From: a virus
Length of the DNA stretch: 30,351 nucleotides
Reading direction: 5' to 3' (one strand)
IMG/VR virus record: IMGVR_UViG_3300005747_000206
Coordinates: 1-30,351 of that record
A program made the position numbers and the translations under genes. Positions 29,509-30,351 of the stretch are shown in pieces; position 1 is the stretch's first letter; the number at the start of each line of letters is the position of its first letter. Under the pieces are notes generated by a model. The model saw only the letters and a program-made list of their open reading frames with translations. It ran no database searches and was not told the origin of the DNA.

Positions 29509-29523
29509 ATTAGTACTGCTAAT
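29509..29523. promoter_or_regulatory. Operator-like palindrome ATTAG-N5-CTAAT (site 7)
   Basis: Exact copy 25 bases before the 221-residue gene. A weak promoter overlaps on the minus strand: TTGCTT, 17 bases, TAATCT, the operator filling spacer and -10 as at sites 1 and 6. Confidence 0.75.
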
Positions 29524-29539
29524 AATGCAAAGCAACAGA

Positions 29540-29761
29540 TCATGCGGTAGTAAACGCATCAAGTTGCTTACTTTTAATGGGCGGCTGCGAGGAACGAGTG
29601 GCCGTGACGGGAACCTCACTCCCATCGTCGGTAATGTGCGTTGCCCACGCTTTGTTTCCGTGGAGTTCGTGGTGGACCATAAGATCCCACTCTGCTTCTT
29701 TGAGAGTAGGTCGTTTCATGACGTGTACATCGTTGTCATGGATGAAGTAGACGTGATACAT
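29540..29761 (-). CDS. Small hypothetical protein (73 aa)
   Basis: Unrecognised. 'YHVYFIHDNDVHVMKRPTLK' followed by 'EAEWDLMVHHELHGNKAWAT' suggests a small alpha/beta fold. GGAG lies 8 bases before ATG inside a partial CATG-heptad junction (GGAG, CATGAAC, CATG). The upstream gene ends in the same CATGA. Confidence 0.65.
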   Translation of the reverse strand: MYHVYFIHDNDVHVMKRPTLKEAEWDLMVHHELHGNKAWATHITDDGSEVPVTATRSSQPPIKSKQLDAFTTA

Positions 29762-29764
29762 GGT

Positions 29765-29959
29765 TCATGCTCCAGATTCAGGGTCGATGAATAGAAAGCC
29801 TTCCATCTCTTCGATACCGTCTAGCGACTCTGAGATGTCAAACATGGCGGCAGTGATGCAAGTAAGTAACAGCTCGCCAGGGTTCTCCTTGGCAAATGTC
29901 CAGAGTTCACGACCTAGAAACTTGGCTGTGTTGATGGTTGGTTGGATGTGTCGTTGCAT
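29765..29959 (-). CDS. First early gene, small hypothetical protein (64 aa)
   Basis: Reads MQRHIQPTINTAKFLGRELW then 'NPGELLLTCITAAMFDIS' and an acidic end; one possible membrane-interacting helix (LLLTCITAAMF). Start at 29959, with AGGAG 9 bases upstream; the open frame continues upstream through non-coding sequence, which is rejected. First leftward gene after the repeat-rich control region. Confidence 0.6.
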   Translation of the reverse strand: MQRHIQPTINTAKFLGRELWTFAKENPGELLLTCITAAMFDISESLDGIEEMEGFLFIDPESGA

Positions 29960-29988
29960 GGTGTATGTCTCCTGATTCATGTTGCATG
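29957..29988 (-). repeat. Degenerate CATG-heptad cassette
   Basis: Minus strand: CATGCAA, CATGAAT, CAGGAGA, CATACAC, CATG. The CATG phase is kept over 28 bases although two units have mutated; the third unit provides the AGGAG ribosome site of the first early gene. Confidence 0.6.
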
Positions 29989-30037
29989 ATGCGAAATTAG
30001 TTGCAATTTGGTAATACCCACACAAAAAGTGCGGGAA

Positions 30038-30130
30038 TGTGTGCCAGAAACAGCAAATGTGTGCCACCTGTGTGCCAGGTTGTGTGCCACCAAATTTGGC
30101 TTACCTACGCCGTTTGTGCCATGTGTGCCA
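30038..30130 (+). repeat. Iteron-like cluster, TGTGCCA x6
   Basis: TGTGTGCCA at 30038, 30058, 30069, 30081 and 30122, plus TGTGCCA at 30115, all in one orientation. They lie immediately upstream of the leftward early genes. Confidence 0.85.
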
Positions 30131-30205
30131 GTTTTAGTAATTTAAGTTCAAATATAAGAATAAAAATAAAAGAGGTGTGTGTATGTGTAACTGAAGTCGA
30201 AAAGG
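30131..30205. other. AT-rich spacer between opposed repeat clusters
   Basis: About 75 bases, strongly A/T-rich at 30131-30170 with purine runs, between repeats pointing toward it from both sides. The layout resembles a DNA-unwinding element of an iteron-type origin. No gene is visible. Confidence 0.45.
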
Positions 30206-30343
30206 TGGCACACATGGCACACATTTCGACTATTTAGGTGTAAAAGCTATGTAAAACAGTGTGTTACGAAGATTTCTAGGTGGCACACAAGGTGGCACAC
30301 AAGGTGGCACACACTGGCACACACTGGCACACACTGGCACACA
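30206..30343 (-). repeat. Iteron-like cluster, TGGCACACA x8 (opposite orientation)
   Basis: TGGCACACA at 30206, 30215, 30281, 30293, 30305, 30315, 30325 and 30335; spacings 9, then 12, 12, 10, 10, 10. The first pair is enclosed by a perfect 7-bp inverted repeat (GTCGAAA at 30196 and TTTCGAC at 30224). The cluster runs to within 8 bases of the window's end and may continue. Confidence 0.85.
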
Positions 30344-30351
30344 CCCTGTCT

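Noticed and set aside
30001-30237. 78-codon + strand ORF in the repeat region
   Set aside because: Its Cys/Val-rich sequence is a direct reading of the TGTGCCA repeats; no ribosome site.
30038-30343. CRISPR array
   Set aside because: Repeats are only 7-9 bp with spacings of 9-20 bases and occur in both orientations; no spacers of CRISPR length and no cas genes (the Cas4-like nuclease is a phage recombination enzyme).

Overview
The window is part of a temperate, tailed double-stranded DNA phage genome, not bacterial chromosome. It carries phage tail genes, a tyrosine integrase beside a candidate attP, an excisionase-like gene, a helix-turn-helix repressor, a full phage replication and recombination set, and a long run of tiny overlapping early genes. 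No rRNA, tRNA or core metabolic gene is present. A DUF1983/FN3 tail-tip protein and a DUF4376 protein suggest a siphovirus-like particle. A CsrA homologue, a Gram-negative lipobox and an att core resembling a tRNA 3' end suggest a Gram-negative, probably gammaproteobacterial host. A marine host is a guess from the style of the gene set. Terminase, portal, capsid and endolysin genes are absent, so the genome continues past both edges.

Layout. Positions 2-7310 (+ strand): distal tail genes with an embedded two-gene putative lysis/membrane pair at about 2.1-2.6 kb, ending in a 28-residue Lys-rich mini-gene. Positions 7312-7560: candidate attP, with repeated arm-like sites, an inverted repeat and a core resembling the 3' end of a tRNA gene. 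Positions 7564-8610 (+): integrase, converging on 8594-29959 (- strand), one long leftward early region. Read in transcription order from the right, that region has: tiny genes of unknown function (29.96-24 kb); an AAA+ MoxR-like ATPase, an unknown protein and an HExxH/VWA protein (23.7-20.9 kb); DNA polymerase A, CsrA, primase-helicase and a Cas4-like nuclease (20.4-15.1 kb); a lipoprotein and membrane proteins (15.0-13.7 kb); a GP88-like protein, SNF2-type helicase, a 229-residue possible ssDNA-binding protein, VRR-NUC nuclease, repressor, DUF3310 protein and excisionase-like protein. Positions 30038-30343 hold 14 copies of a TGTGCCA/TGGCACA repeat in two opposed clusters around an AT-rich stretch, upstream of the first early gene. 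This is a candidate replication origin or master control region.

The most striking observation is a perfect palindrome, ATTAG-N5-CTAAT. It occurs exactly seven times (2367, 9268, 12953, 15841, 18357, 20867, 29509), each time between genes and 4-33 bases before a start codon, where about 0.03 copies are expected by chance. It looks like the operator of a dispersed phage regulon, probably read by the 195-residue HTH protein. A second system is a heptameric CATGNNN cassette repeated at gene junctions. It supplies TGA stops in all three frames, a Shine-Dalgarno and a start codon within 25 bp. A third is a 58-residue CsrA/RsmA homologue between polymerase and primase-helicase. Several real genes are shorter than 60 codons and are listed here from direct reading: 1892, 7224, 12767, 13937, 18376, 24240, 28134 and 28318.
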